A program made the translations under genes and the position numbers. A stretch of 64,000 nucleotides of DNA, taken from Tumebacillus_A lipolyticus (GTDB lineage Bacteria > Bacillota > Bacilli > Tumebacillales > Tumebacillaceae). The notes under the pieces were generated by a model. It saw only the letters and a program-made list of their open reading frames with translations. It made no database searches and had not been told where the DNA came from. This document shows positions 30,962 through 39,522 of this stretch, one piece after another; within the stretch, counting starts at the first letter, position 1, and each line of letters begins with the position of its first letter. The stretch lies in contig NZ_JBHUIO010000002.1 in NCBI RefSeq assembly GCF_042682745.1, forward strand, positions 558,001-622,000, written 5' to 3'.

Positions 30962-31593
30962 CCCTGTGCCCCCCTCTCGTGATCGACGAGTTGACGCATT
31001 CTCCTCGCCGTCGCTTCCACATCGCTGCTGGCGATGATCGCCGACACGACCGCAACGCTCGACGCACCACTTCGAATGATCTCCGCCACGTCATCCTCTT
31101 TGATGCCGCCGATCGCGACGATCGGAAGCGAGACGTGCTCCCGCACCTTTTTGACTCCTGCGGGCCCGACGACCGGTTCGGTGTCCAACTTGGTCATCGT
31201 CTTCCGCATCGGACCAAGCCCGATATAATCCGCCCCGAGTCGTTCCGCCTCCATCGCCTCCTGCACATTGTGCGTGGAAAGCCCGACGATCTTTCCTGGC
31301 CCCAAGATGTCGCGTGCAGCCTGAATCGGCAGGTCGCTCTGTCCGAGGTGTACACCGTCCGCATCGACTGCGCGCGCCACATCGATGCGATCGTTGACGA
31401 TAAAAGTGACGTGAAGCTCCCGCGTGATGTGACGAATCAGTCTCCCCGCTTCGAGCAACTCGCGACCGGTAAAGTCTTTTTCCCGCAGTTGCACACAATC
31501 CACACCGCCAGAGATCGCGGCGCGAATCACACTTTCCAGCGAACGGCCGTTGAGAAATTGATGACCAGTGACCAGATATAATCTCGAATCCAT
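30958..31593 (-). CDS. thiE: Thiamine phosphate synthase ThiE
   Basis: The 211-residue TIM-barrel enzyme joins the pyrimidine and thiazole phosphates to thiamine phosphate. Signatures are QLREKDFTGRELLE, DRIDVARAVDADGVHLGQ, GLSTHNVQEAMEA and VAIGGIKEDDV. The loop reads GPMRKTMTKLDTEP where GPxxPTxTK is common, a mild variation. It is the first gene of the operon, directly behind the TPP riboswitch. Confidence 0.95.
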   Translation of the reverse strand: MDSRLYLVTGHQFLNGRSLESVIRAAISGGVDCVQLREKDFTGRELLEAGRLIRHITRELHVTFIVNDRIDVARAVDADGVHLGQSDLPIQAARDILGPGKIVGLSTHNVQEAMEAERLGADYIGLGPMRKTMTKLDTEPVVGPAGVKKVREHVSLPIVAIGGIKEDDVAEIIRSGASSVAVVSAIIASSDVEATARRMRQLVDHERGAQG

Positions 31594-31621
31594 CGTTCCA
31601 CCTCAACCTCTGAGCTTGAAA

Positions 31622-31653
31622 TAAAAAAACCGCCTCTGAACGCACAGAGACGG
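31622..31653 (-). terminator. Riboswitch terminator upstream of thiE
   Basis: A 9-bp stem (31630-31638 with 31645-31653, one wobble) is followed on the minus strand by seven T. It lies between the TPP aptamer and thiE and is the expression platform. Confidence 0.8.
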
Positions 31654-31689
31654 CTCCATCACACTCGTAGATTTGCGTGTTGGCCATCC

Positions 31690-31796
31690 CGCTTCCCTAC
31701 GCTGGCATTACCCAGTCGATTCAGGTTCCAAGGGTTGAAGGGCACAAAGCCTTCTCTCAGCCTCCTCCATTCCGGAAGCACCCCTAGGGGATTACA
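31690..31796 (-). promoter_or_regulatory. TPP riboswitch (THI box)
   Basis: On the minus strand the conserved words occur in order: GGGGTGCTTC, GGCTGAGA, GCCCTTCAACCC, GAACCTGAA and the highly conserved GGTAATGCCAGCGTAGGGAA. These define the thiamine pyrophosphate aptamer. High TPP would favour the downstream terminator and stop thiE-thiS-thiG. Confidence 0.95.
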
Positions 31797-31804
31797 CGCT
31801 TCTC

Positions 31805-31833
31805 ATGATACCATCGGTTCCCTGCCCTGACAA
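31805..31833 (-). promoter_or_regulatory. Sigma-A promoter of the thi operon
   Basis: TTGTCA (31833-31828) and TATCAT (31810-31805) on the minus strand, spacer 17, with a TGG extended -10, just upstream of the TPP aptamer. Confidence 0.7.
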
Positions 31834-31838
31834 GGCTT

Positions 31839-32342
31839 TCACCGATTAGACTTTTCATTCGATAAGATTGGGAGCGCTGTCAAACTAAACCCGATCACCT
31901 GATCGGCAAACAGGGTGAGCTGTGACAGCTGCTGTTCACGATCATAGCTATACACCACAACATCCCGCAGCGAGAGGATCGGCGCAGAGTCGATCAGTTG
32001 CAGACTCTGCTCCTCCTGCTCCCAAAGGGCGAGCAGATCACTGCGCATGTGAGTAACCATCGATGCTACATCTGGAGAAAGATCGCCATTTGCCTGCTTC
32101 CTATAGCTCTCGGCGTAAGATGGCCGAATCTCGCACAATGTGCCTTCAAGCTGCCCGCCAGCGGTCAACAGCATCACTCGCGGCTCGCTTCCTTCCAGCT
32201 CGAAGCGCTTGATCAGCTTCGCAAGCGCAGCCAGCGTTAGCCATTTCATGGAAACGCGACCTCGCATCGCGTTCGGAATCGTCGGTCCCTCTGGAGTCGA
32301 CCCCTGATCGTTTCCTCGTTTTTGCTCCTGATCGTTCGTCAT
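31839..32342 (-). CDS. Hypothetical cytoplasmic protein
   Basis: The 167-residue protein has a polar Gln/Asn/Gly-rich start, a basic helix (MKWLTLAALAKLIKRFELEG), a strand pair (RVMLLTAGGQLEGTLCEI) and a C-terminal strand/helix part. ATG 32342 lies five bases after GGAGG, better than earlier in-frame starts. No family recognised. A 38-residue exported peptide gene lies 54 bases upstream on the same strand with a good promoter, so both are probably co-transcribed. Confidence 0.55.
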   Translation of the reverse strand: MTNDQEQKRGNDQGSTPEGPTIPNAMRGRVSMKWLTLAALAKLIKRFELEGSEPRVMLLTAGGQLEGTLCEIRPSYAESYRKQANGDLSPDVASMVTHMRSDLLALWEQEEQSLQLIDSAPILSLRDVVVYSYDREQQLSQLTLFADQVIGFSLTALPILSNEKSNR

Positions 32343-32396
32343 TTGCGCCTCCATCCTGTACGCCTTCACAAGATAGCATGCCCAAATCAGGACAGA

Positions 32397-32513
32397 TCAG
32401 TGCGCGATCACAGCTACAGTCGTCAGATCGACCTTGATCGGCTTTTGGTAAGCGCCAAGAAACATCATGCCGATCACACCGATACAGCAAAGAATAAGTG
32501 CAGTTCGCTTCAT
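32397..32513 (-). CDS. Small exported or membrane peptide (38 residues)
   Basis: ATG 32513 follows GGGGGTG by about six bases. The product has an N-terminal hydrophobic stretch (KRTALILCCIGVIGMMFLGA) and a short polar end (QKPIKVDLTTVAVIAH). The size and design resemble Phr-type pre-peptides, but no Rap or TPR gene is adjacent. A TAGACA-16-TACAAT promoter lies upstream. Confidence 0.5.
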   Translation of the reverse strand: MKRTALILCCIGVIGMMFLGAYQKPIKVDLTTVAVIAH

Positions 32514-32534
32514 AGGATACACCCCCACCATTAC

Positions 32535-32562
32535 ATTGTACTGAAGGTGCTCTTTTTGTCTA
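32535..32562 (-). promoter_or_regulatory. Sigma-A promoter of the 38-residue peptide
   Basis: TAGACA (32562-32557) and TACAAT (32540-32535), spacer 16, minus strand. Confidence 0.55.
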
Positions 32563-32680
32563 GTGCGCCTTGACAGATTCCCGCTGGACGATCAAACGAT
32601 GTCGTTTTTCTCCTCCTCGCTTGTCGAACTTCTGATCGATCGGGCGACATGTTCCAACAAAATTACACAATATTTTGAAT

Positions 32681-32696
32681 TGTTTCACGTGAAAAC
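32681..32696. other. parS-like ParB/Spo0J binding site
   Basis: TGTTTCACGTGAAAAC agrees with the bacterial parS consensus TGTTNCACGTGAAACA at 14 of 16 positions and includes the perfect 12-bp palindrome TTTCACGTGAAA. It lies in a non-coding stretch. If functional it marks an origin-proximal or secondary ParB loading site. Confidence 0.55.
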
Positions 32697-32701
32697 AAAG
32701 T

Positions 32702-32866
32702 TTAGCAGATGTATTTTACACCATATCTACCTTTGCTTGTCCGATAGATTCCCACATAGGAGGGACTTTTGTACCCGTTGGCCCACCAGTCCTCACGAAA
32801 GCGAGCGGCCAGACACCCCGCTTGAAATTTGCTGTCGAATAGTTTGCCATAATACACCCATGACAT
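32702..32866 (-). CDS. Hypothetical aromatic-rich small protein (54 residues)
   Basis: ATG 32866 is preceded by AAGGAG with a ten-base gap. The product is soluble, basic and rich in Trp and Tyr (SWVYYGKLFDSKFQAG, then FREDWWANGYKSPSYVGIYR), ending in KYIC. The regular composition suggests a real small protein. No family is recognised. It lies right beside the parS-like site. Confidence 0.5.
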   Translation of the reverse strand: MSWVYYGKLFDSKFQAGCLAARFREDWWANGYKSPSYVGIYRTSKGRYGVKYIC

Positions 32867-32986
32867 GTTGTGCGATCTCCTTCCACCGTGGTTTCGCTTT
32901 TACAGCATTCCCCTCCCCCGCTATAAATTTTCACGAGAGCCGCATTTTCTTTCTGTGCAGACTAAACGAAAAGGAGGGTGACAATC

Positions 32987-33544
32987 ATGCGCGTAAAATC
33001 CCTAGCAGCCGGATGGCTTGCCCTGCTGCTCGCATTCAGTTTGGTCGGATGCGGCAAGCAAGGGGCGCTCCCAGAGCGAGGCGTCGGCGAAGCTCCGACT
33101 CGATCAACACCTGCCGAAAAAACGCCCAACCGTCAACAGGTCAATGAAACGCGGTCGCCAAATTACCAAGTTCGAGCGCCACAGATCAATGTAGCAGGAG
33201 GTCAAGGACAGCAGACTGCAGAACAGCAAGCGAAGGTCATCGCCGAAACTGTAACCCGCATTCAAGGTGTGGAACGAGCTTCCGTCTTGGTGGCTGGCAA
33301 GACCGCCTTGGTCGGCATCGACCTAAAATCGAACATCACCGGCTCGATGATCGATTCGATCAAGTTTTCGGTCAAAGAGGCGGTCGAGCGCAGCGGCAAC
33401 GGATACCGAGCGGTGGTCTCGGCAGACCTCGACACCGTCACTCGCGCCCGCGCCTTGATTCGCGATGTGCAAAGCGGGAAGCCGGTCGAAGGAATTTCCA
33501 ACGAGATTGCAGACATCGTCTCTCGATTGATCCCCGAAATGTAA
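32987..33544 (+). CDS. YhcN/YlaJ-family sporulation lipoprotein
   Basis: The 185-residue product has a lipoprotein signal (LLLAFSLVGCGK, lipidated Cys). A Pro/Arg/Gln-rich linker is followed by the YhcN domain (TRIQGVERASVLVAGKTALVGIDL, then SADLDTVTRARAL). The family is expressed in the forespore and found in the spore membrane of Bacilli. ATG 32987 follows GGAGGG by eight bases. A paralogue lies at 39523-40080. Confidence 0.85.
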   Translation: MRVKSLAAGWLALLLAFSLVGCGKQGALPERGVGEAPTRSTPAEKTPNRQQVNETRSPNYQVRAPQINVAGGQGQQTAEQQAKVIAETVTRIQGVERASVLVAGKTALVGIDLKSNITGSMIDSIKFSVKEAVERSGNGYRAVVSADLDTVTRARALIRDVQSGKPVEGISNEIADIVSRLIPEM

Positions 33545-33591
33545 AAAAGTGGTGTTCCGAGTTTGCTGTCGGAACACCACTTTTTATTTTT
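33543..33591. terminator. Bidirectional terminator between yhcN-like gene and resE
   Basis: A 12-bp GTGGTGTTCCGA/TCGGAACACCAC stem with T-runs on both strands. It overlaps the last bases of resE. Confidence 0.85.
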
Positions 33592-35338
33592 CGATCGCCT
33601 CGCGGGGCAACAGCACATTAAATGTGGTTCCCTGTCCAGGCTCACTTTCAACCACAATATCTCCATGATGGCTTTGGACGATGTTGCGGGTGATCGAAAG
33701 TCCAAGTCCTGTGCCACCTTTGCTGCGAGTGCGCGCCTTGTCCACTTTGTAAAATCGATCCCACACATAGTGGAGATCCTCAGGCGGTATTCCTTCACCT
33801 GTGTCGCGCACGCCGATCTGTACCACCGAATCTTCACGCGTCAGCAGCACGGTGATCGTGCCGCCTTGCGGTGTATGGCGAAACGCATTGTCCAGCAGGT
33901 TGGTAAACACCTGCTCCAGCCGGTCGCTGTCGCCCAGAACCACCACCGGTTGTCCAGTTTCCGCTCCTGTCAACTGCAGGGTGACATGTCGCTCGTGCGC
34001 AATGGTTGTAAACTTGCGAACCACGCGGCGAAGCAGGTGGTTCATGTCCACTTGCTCCACGTTCATCTGAAACTGGCCTGCTTCCAGCTGAGCCAGATCG
34101 AGCAGATCGTTGACCAGACGGCGCATGCGATGCGTCTCATCGAGAATGATGTTGGTCAGCTCTTCCCGCTGGACCGGATCATCGCCAAATTCGTCGAGCA
34201 GCGCTTCCGAATAGCCTTGCATCATCGCCAGCGGCGTGCGCAGCTCATGAGATACGTTGGCGATAAAATCTTTGCGCATCTTGTCCAACATCCGCTCATC
34301 TGTGATGTCGCGCAGCACCGCCACGACGCCGCGCAACGTATCGCCGTCCTTCTCATAAAGCGGCGCCATCGTGATGATGAGGATGCGCCCTTGCCAATTC
34401 AGCTCATCCACCACGGTCTGTCCGCTCTTCATCACCTGCTTCTCGAAAGCGAGCAGATCGATCGGCAGTTGCTTATCGGAAGGATTCCCGATCTCCGCGA
34501 GCTGCTGGGCGCGAATGAACCTACGTGCAGGCGGGTTGGCGAGCGTGATCGCCCCGTTAAGGTCGGCAGAGATCACCCCATCTGTCATCGAGGTGATGAT
34601 CGAGGCCAACTGCTCTTTTTCCCGCTCCAGGTCGTCGATGTTTTCCTCCAACTTGTGGGCGAGCGTGTTGATCGTCAGGCCGAGCTGCCCGACTTCATCC
34701 CCGGTCACCACCTGCACTTTGCCACTAAAGTCGCCCTGCATCATTCGCTCCGCCACCTTGTTCATCTGCACGATCGGAATCGAAAGGTTGCGCGAGACGA
34801 CAAAAGCAAGCCCGGTCGCCAAGACGATGCCGAGCCCCGCTGAGAAAAAGAGCAGATCCTGCACGCGCTCCATCGCTGTCGATGCGGAGATCGGTTGAAC
34901 GACATAGAGCAGACCGTTGATCTGCCCCTGGCTCACCAGCGGCTGAAGCACCCAGAAGTTGAGCTCCTTCTTGCTCTCATCCGCATTCCAGCTCGGCTCA
35001 TACCCTCGTTCGATCACCGCATTCCCATTGCGAAGCGCCTTTAACTTCTCAAGCGACAGTTTGGCGATCAGTTGGTCGCTCTGCGGTGGCTGAATCAGAT
35101 TGACCACCGCATTTTCTTCCAGTGCGAGCTCCTGCAGGATGATCAGTGCCACATCCTGACGGTAGTTGACGATCACATCTGCCATATGATTGGTTCGCAT
35201 CTGAAGTCGATCCTGTTCCGCCTGATAGAAGTAGGAGTCGAACAGCTGTTCCAAAAAGATTGAGAGCAGCAGCAGGACGACGGTGAACAGCCCGATGATC
35301 GTCAGCCAGAGCTTGCCGGTGACGCTGTTCCGAATCAC
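33584..35338 (-). CDS. resE: Sensor histidine kinase ResE
   Basis: The 584-residue kinase has two membrane helices (about 10-30 and 165-185) around an extracellular domain, then HAMP, PAS, HisKA (SHELRTPLAMMQGYSE) and HATPase (NLLDNAFRHTP, DTGEGIPPEDL, GTGLGLSI). ResE responds to oxygen limitation and nitric oxide and controls ResD. The GTG start overlaps the resD stop (GTGA). It is the last gene of the res cluster, as in Bacillus. Confidence 0.95.
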   Translation of the reverse strand: MIRNSVTGKLWLTIIGLFTVVLLLLSIFLEQLFDSYFYQAEQDRLQMRTNHMADVIVNYRQDVALIILQELALEENAVVNLIQPPQSDQLIAKLSLEKLKALRNGNAVIERGYEPSWNADESKKELNFWVLQPLVSQGQINGLLYVVQPISASTAMERVQDLLFFSAGLGIVLATGLAFVVSRNLSIPIVQMNKVAERMMQGDFSGKVQVVTGDEVGQLGLTINTLAHKLEENIDDLEREKEQLASIITSMTDGVISADLNGAITLANPPARRFIRAQQLAEIGNPSDKQLPIDLLAFEKQVMKSGQTVVDELNWQGRILIITMAPLYEKDGDTLRGVVAVLRDITDERMLDKMRKDFIANVSHELRTPLAMMQGYSEALLDEFGDDPVQREELTNIILDETHRMRRLVNDLLDLAQLEAGQFQMNVEQVDMNHLLRRVVRKFTTIAHERHVTLQLTGAETGQPVVVLGDSDRLEQVFTNLLDNAFRHTPQGGTITVLLTREDSVVQIGVRDTGEGIPPEDLHYVWDRFYKVDKARTRSKGGTGLGLSITRNIVQSHHGDIVVESEPGQGTTFNVLLPREAIEK

Positions 35339-36057
35339 TCAGCCACCTCAAACTTGTACCCGACTCCCCAGACGGTCACGATCATCGAAGCCGCGACTTC
35401 GGACGCTTTGCCGAGCTTTTCGCGCAGGCGCTTGATGTGCGTATCGACGGTGCGCTGATCTCCGTAAAACTGATAGTTCCACACATCGCGCAGCAGCTCC
35501 TCACGAGAAAAAACCTTCTCCGGGCGCTGGGCCAGATAGCAGAGCAGCTCATATTCCTTCGGCGTCAAGGACACCTCTTCCCCATCGCACAGCACGCGCC
35601 GCGCATCCATGTTGATCGTCAGGCTCTTGAAGGTCAACACAGAGGAGACGGAGGCGGGAGCTTCTTTGTCAGTCGCAACCATCGCCCGTTTGAGCAGCGA
35701 TTTTACGCGCATCACCAGCTCGCGAGGCGAGAACGGCTTGACCACATAGTCGTCCGCCCCCAGCTCGAAGCCGTGGATGCGGTTCATTTCGTCACCAGCT
35801 GCGGTGAGCATGATGATCGGCACCTCGTTGTTCTGCTGACGAAGCGCTGCGCACACATCGCGGCCATCCATGCTCGGAAGCATCAGGTCGAGGATGATCA
35901 AGTCATAGTGGTTTTCCAACGCCTTGTCCAACGCCACCTGACCATCCTCCGCCTCTTCTACATCGAACGCGTTACGCTCCAGATACATCCGCACCAGACG
36001 GCGGATGCGCTCCTCATCGTCAACGACTAAAATCTTCGGATTTTTCGTTTGCTCCAT
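35335..36057 (-). CDS. resD: Response regulator ResD (OmpR family)
   Basis: The 240-residue protein has a receiver domain (VVDDEERIRRLV, phospho-Asp in LIILDLMLP, Lys in VVKPFSPREL) and a winged-helix DNA-binding domain (GEEVSLTPKEYELL, TVDTHIKRLREKLG). It activates genes for cytochrome biogenesis and anaerobic respiration. ATG 36057 lies ten bases after GGAG; the longer open frame upstream is antisense. It follows resC after 70 bases that contain a stem-loop. Confidence 0.95.
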   Translation of the reverse strand: MEQTKNPKILVVDDEERIRRLVRMYLERNAFDVEEAEDGQVALDKALENHYDLIILDLMLPSMDGRDVCAALRQQNNEVPIIMLTAAGDEMNRIHGFELGADDYVVKPFSPRELVMRVKSLLKRAMVATDKEAPASVSSVLTFKSLTINMDARRVLCDGEEVSLTPKEYELLCYLAQRPEKVFSREELLRDVWNYQFYGDQRTVDTHIKRLREKLGKASEVAASMIVTVWGVGYKFEVAE

Positions 36058-36082
36058 CTGTTTCACTCTCCCCGAATATAAC

Positions 36083-36114
36083 GACAAGCCACCGCTCCTA
36101 CTTGGTGACTTGTC
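36083..36114 (-). other. Stem-loop between resC and resD
   Basis: An 11-bp stem (36083-36093 with 36104-36114, one wobble) with a ten-base loop lacks a T-run. It could partially terminate, protect the upstream mRNA or separate expression of resABC from resDE. Confidence 0.5.
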
Positions 36115-36127
36115 TGTCTTTGTTCGA

Positions 36128-37321
36128 TTATGCGTAGGCGTGCAAGCCTGAGATGAGCAAGTTGACCCCGACCAGCAGGAACAGGATGACGACAAAACCG
36201 GCGACTGCCATCCACGCGGTGCGCACACCTTCCCAGCCTTGTCGCAATCGCAGATGCAGGTAGGCTGTGTAGTACAGCCAGGTGATCAATGCCCATGTCT
36301 CTTTCGGGTCCCAGCTCCAGTAGGAGCCCCACGCCTCTTGCGCCCAGATCATCGCAAAGACGAGCGCACCGAGGGTGAAGACCGGGTAGCCGATCGCGAC
36401 AGCTCGGTACGAGAGCTCATCGAGCATCTCCTCATCGAGTCCGCGCACCCAGCGCGAGATGACGGCGACGAGCGGCTTTCTGGCGATCAGTCTCAAGATT
36501 CCGTACAGGACCAGCGAGCCGAGCACCGTCCAGATGATCGTGTTGAACTGAATGGCAGAGTCGGTTCCCTGCATCCAGCCTGGCGCGTTAAACAGCGGCA
36601 AGGACACGCCGAGCAACGTGGTCAGCGAGCCGAGGTCGGTGCCGGATGGCCCCGCGATCGGCGGCATCTTGTACAGCTGTGCCGCCCCTTCGGCCGTCTG
36701 CGCGATCACTTCGTAACCGCCGATGCGGAAGCTGAGCGAAATCGCGATAAACGAAACGAGCGCTGTGAAAAGATAGACGATAAACTCCAAAAACTTTGCC
36801 GAGCGCGGCTGTTTGGCCAGATCTGTCACGACGAGCAGATACATCAGGCCTGCCGCAAAGGAGATGGTCAATATCCCTTCGCCGAGCGCTGCCGTCGTCA
36901 CATGGATGCTGAGCCAGTACGATTGCAAGGCTGGAATCAGCGGTTTGACCTCGCGCGGGAATACGGACGCATACGTCAAAATGGTCAGACCGACCGGCAC
37001 GACAAAGGCACCGAGGCCGGGAACTTTATAAAAGAAGTTGATCACTACGAACGCTAACATGATTGTGAACGCCCAGAAGCTCATATACTCGAACATGTTG
37101 GATACGGGTGTAAACCCAGCACCAACCCCGCGGGTGATCATCGCCGCGATGTGCATCAGCACGCCGGAGATGGAAAAGATGTACCCCCACTTCGTCCAGA
37201 TGTTTGCCTTCCCGGCTGCGATCTTCATCTTGCGCCCGGTCACACCGAGAACATAAAGGATCGTAGAGATAAAATAGCAGACGAGCGTCGCACCAAAAAA
37301 GATGCTTGAGGCTGTCATCAT
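36128..37321 (-). CDS. resC: Cytochrome c biogenesis protein ResC (CcsB/CcsA type)
   Basis: The 397-residue protein has eight or more membrane helices and the haem-handling WWD signature WAQEAWGSYWSWDPKETWAL. With ResB it carries haem across the membrane and joins it to apocytochrome c (system II). Its ATG overlaps the resB stop (ATGA). Conserved His residues on the outer side (for example in SIHVTTAALGE) fit the family. Confidence 0.95.
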   Translation of the reverse strand: MMTASSIFFGATLVCYFISTILYVLGVTGRKMKIAAGKANIWTKWGYIFSISGVLMHIAAMITRGVGAGFTPVSNMFEYMSFWAFTIMLAFVVINFFYKVPGLGAFVVPVGLTILTYASVFPREVKPLIPALQSYWLSIHVTTAALGEGILTISFAAGLMYLLVVTDLAKQPRSAKFLEFIVYLFTALVSFIAISLSFRIGGYEVIAQTAEGAAQLYKMPPIAGPSGTDLGSLTTLLGVSLPLFNAPGWMQGTDSAIQFNTIIWTVLGSLVLYGILRLIARKPLVAVISRWVRGLDEEMLDELSYRAVAIGYPVFTLGALVFAMIWAQEAWGSYWSWDPKETWALITWLYYTAYLHLRLRQGWEGVRTAWMAVAGFVVILFLLVGVNLLISGLHAYA

Positions 37322-38823
37322 TTTTCAGTTCCCTCCTTCCCATGAGGAGCATCAGATTGTGGTGTATCCTGTTGTTTTGCTTGCTGTGCCGCCTTTTTTT
37401 TCGCCTTCGGTTTGAAGGTGACCGGGTCGATCCCAACCGTTGCGATCAGCTTGTTAAACTCTTTGTTCAGGCCGATCCAGTTCTTGTTGGTGTTGGCCCC
37501 GATGTGCAGCTCCCCATCCTCTAGTCTAGCCCAAATGCGGCGATGTTGGTAGTAGAAGCAGAGCACCAGCCCCCAGAGAACCACCGCGCATCCCGCATAG
37601 ACCACCGGGATTCCGAGATCTTTTTGCAGATGCAGACCGGTCATGTTAAACAGTTCGACCTGCACCAGTTTCAGTTTGAACTGATACTCTTTCCCCAGCA
37701 TCTCTTCGACAAACGGCGCGAGCGGCATCATCCACTGCGTTTGCCCTTCCATGCCCGGCTTGGAGATCGAGAGTTGAAGCCCTGGGTTGTACGGATCGCG
37801 GGAGTTGGTGTAGACGCCTCCCTTTTCTGGCTCCACCTTGATGTCCGGATAGTAGTTGATCATGGTCAGCGTATATTCGCCCACCTGATAGGAAGGTTGC
37901 GGATCATCGAAGTTGATGTCAAAAGTACCATACGACTTCCCGCTCGCCTTGTCGGTCAGCTCCACTTTCCCACGTTTGAACATCGGGTTGGGATCATATG
38001 AGTTCTGGAAGATCAGGGTATTGTTAAATTTGAGCGGTTCGTTGACGATCAGATGCTTCGTGGCCTTTTCTTCATCCCCGACATAGACGGCCACATCTGT
38101 CTCATACTTTTTGACTCGCGTCTGTGCATCATCATAAAACTCCAACGTAAACCCGTTGTTTTGCAGGCCGAAGCCGACATCCTCGATATACTGACGCTCG
38201 CCCTGTTTCAGCCAGACCATCCCCGAATAGTACGCGCCGGGGATCAGCCGAACGAAGACGCCGGCGATGATGATCAGCAGACCGATGTGGATGATGTACG
38301 CGCCAAATCGTGGCAAACGCCCCTTTTCGGCGAGCAGAGCGTTCCCCTCGCGGCGAACTTTGTAGCGCTTCTTTTTGAACGCTTCAGCGAGCTGGTCGAT
38401 GCGCGACTGATCAGCCTCCGATTGGTTGGCATAGAGACGATCGCCGCGGATGGCGATCACCTTGCGCGCGATCGGCTGATTTTTCAGCGATTTGTAGAGC
38501 GGAATCACGCGCTCGATCGAGCAGATGATCAGCGAGATCGCAAGCAGGAGGACGAGCGCGAGGAACCACCAAGAGTTGTACATGTCGGACAGCCCTAAGC
38601 GGTAGTAGAGGTCGCCCATCTTGCCATAAGTATCCGCATAGTAAAACTGCGGGTTCGGACTTGGAATCGCGTTCTCCTGCGGATAGATCGTACCGATGAT
38701 CGATGTAACCGCCAGCAGAATGATGATGACGATCGCGACTTTTACGGAAGCAAAGAAATCCCAGATGTGGTCAAACAGGCTCTTTTGCTTCTTCTTCTGA
38801 GTTTCTGCTTGCACTTGCTTCAT
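37318..38823 (-). CDS. resB: Cytochrome c biogenesis protein ResB (Ccs1)
   Basis: The 501-residue protein has four membrane helices (three within the first 200 residues, one near 430) and a large extracytoplasmic domain, typical of Ccs1/ResB. Motifs: FFASVKVAIVIIILLAVTSI, GRLPRFGAYIIHIGLLII and FNMTGLHLQKDLGIPVVY. The C-terminus is a Lys/Ala/Gln-rich extension of about 25 residues. Its start overlaps the resA stop (ATGA). Confidence 0.95.
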   Translation of the reverse strand: MKQVQAETQKKKQKSLFDHIWDFFASVKVAIVIIILLAVTSIIGTIYPQENAIPSPNPQFYYADTYGKMGDLYYRLGLSDMYNSWWFLALVLLLAISLIICSIERVIPLYKSLKNQPIARKVIAIRGDRLYANQSEADQSRIDQLAEAFKKKRYKVRREGNALLAEKGRLPRFGAYIIHIGLLIIIAGVFVRLIPGAYYSGMVWLKQGERQYIEDVGFGLQNNGFTLEFYDDAQTRVKKYETDVAVYVGDEEKATKHLIVNEPLKFNNTLIFQNSYDPNPMFKRGKVELTDKASGKSYGTFDINFDDPQPSYQVGEYTLTMINYYPDIKVEPEKGGVYTNSRDPYNPGLQLSISKPGMEGQTQWMMPLAPFVEEMLGKEYQFKLKLVQVELFNMTGLHLQKDLGIPVVYAGCAVVLWGLVLCFYYQHRRIWARLEDGELHIGANTNKNWIGLNKEFNKLIATVGIDPVTFKPKAKKKAAQQAKQQDTPQSDAPHGKEGTEK

Positions 38824-39365
38824 CTCCCAGCTTCAAGTAGCGGCTTCACGATGCCCTCGATGTAGGAAAAGGACATCGGCGTCTCCGCTTTGTTGCGCAG
38901 GATCCCATCGCGGTCGACGAAAAAGGTGGTGGGAATCGGTCGAACCCGATACAGGTCGGTGCCCACCTTTCCATCTGTATCCAACAGAATGGGGAAGGTC
39001 AAACCGTACGTATCGGCAAATCCTTGGATCGGAACCTGCTTCTCTTTCAGGTTGAGGCCAAGCACGACCAGCCCTTGATCCTGATAGGTCTTGTAGGCTT
39101 GTTCGATCGCAGGCATCTCCTGACGGCAGGGTTCACACCAAGAAGCCCACACGTTGACCATGACCACTTTCCCCCGATAGTCTGACAGCGAGACCTCTTT
39201 GCCGTCCAGCGTTTTCAGAGTGAAATCGGGCGCTGTATTGCCCAGCTCTAAGGATACCACGTTATCCTTTTGGTTGAAGTTGATCACGGCAGCCATGATA
39301 CCCAGCGCCGCGATGAGCAGGACCAAGATGGTGATGATCTTGGTTCGGTTCAGTTGGTTCGACAT
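38820..39365 (-). CDS. resA: Thiol-disulfide oxidoreductase ResA
   Basis: The 181-residue membrane-anchored thioredoxin has one N-terminal helix (TKIITILVLLIAALGIMAAV), the redox motif WASWCEPCRQEMP and the cis-Pro in PIPTTFF. It reduces the haem-binding cysteines of apocytochrome c on the outer side of the membrane. It heads the resABCDE cluster. A -10 TATAAT lies at 39423-39418, but no good -35 is seen. Confidence 0.95.
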   Translation of the reverse strand: MSNQLNRTKIITILVLLIAALGIMAAVINFNQKDNVVSLELGNTAPDFTLKTLDGKEVSLSDYRGKVVMVNVWASWCEPCRQEMPAIEQAYKTYQDQGLVVLGLNLKEKQVPIQGFADTYGLTFPILLDTDGKVGTDLYRVRPIPTTFFVDRDGILRNKAETPMSFSYIEGIVKPLLEAGR

Positions 39366-39417
39366 TCTCTACACCCCAATATCAGTGAAAGACTTCATTG
39401 ATGAACATCCACAGCTT

Positions 39418-39423
39418 ATTATA
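39418..39423 (-). promoter_or_regulatory. -10 element upstream of resA
   Basis: A perfect TATAAT on the minus strand lies 53 bases before the resA start. The matching -35 region is poor, which would suit a promoter that needs an activator such as ResD. Confidence 0.4.
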
Positions 39424-39469
39424 CAGGAATGCATTGAAACACAGCTGCACAGATCATGACAACTTTATG

Positions 39470-39501
39470 AAATAAAGAAGCCTGTCCCATTCAGGAAAGG
39501 C
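39470..39501 (-). terminator. Terminator of the second YhcN-like gene
   Basis: GCCTGTCC (39480-39487) pairs with GGAAAGGC (39494-39501) with one mismatch, followed on the minus strand by TTCTTTATTTC. Confidence 0.6.
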
Positions 39502-39522
39502 CTCCAGCGCAACATCATTCTA

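Noticed and set aside
33563..34843. 426-codon plus-strand open frame opposite resE
   Set aside because: Antisense of a clear histidine kinase gene and overlaps its terminator.
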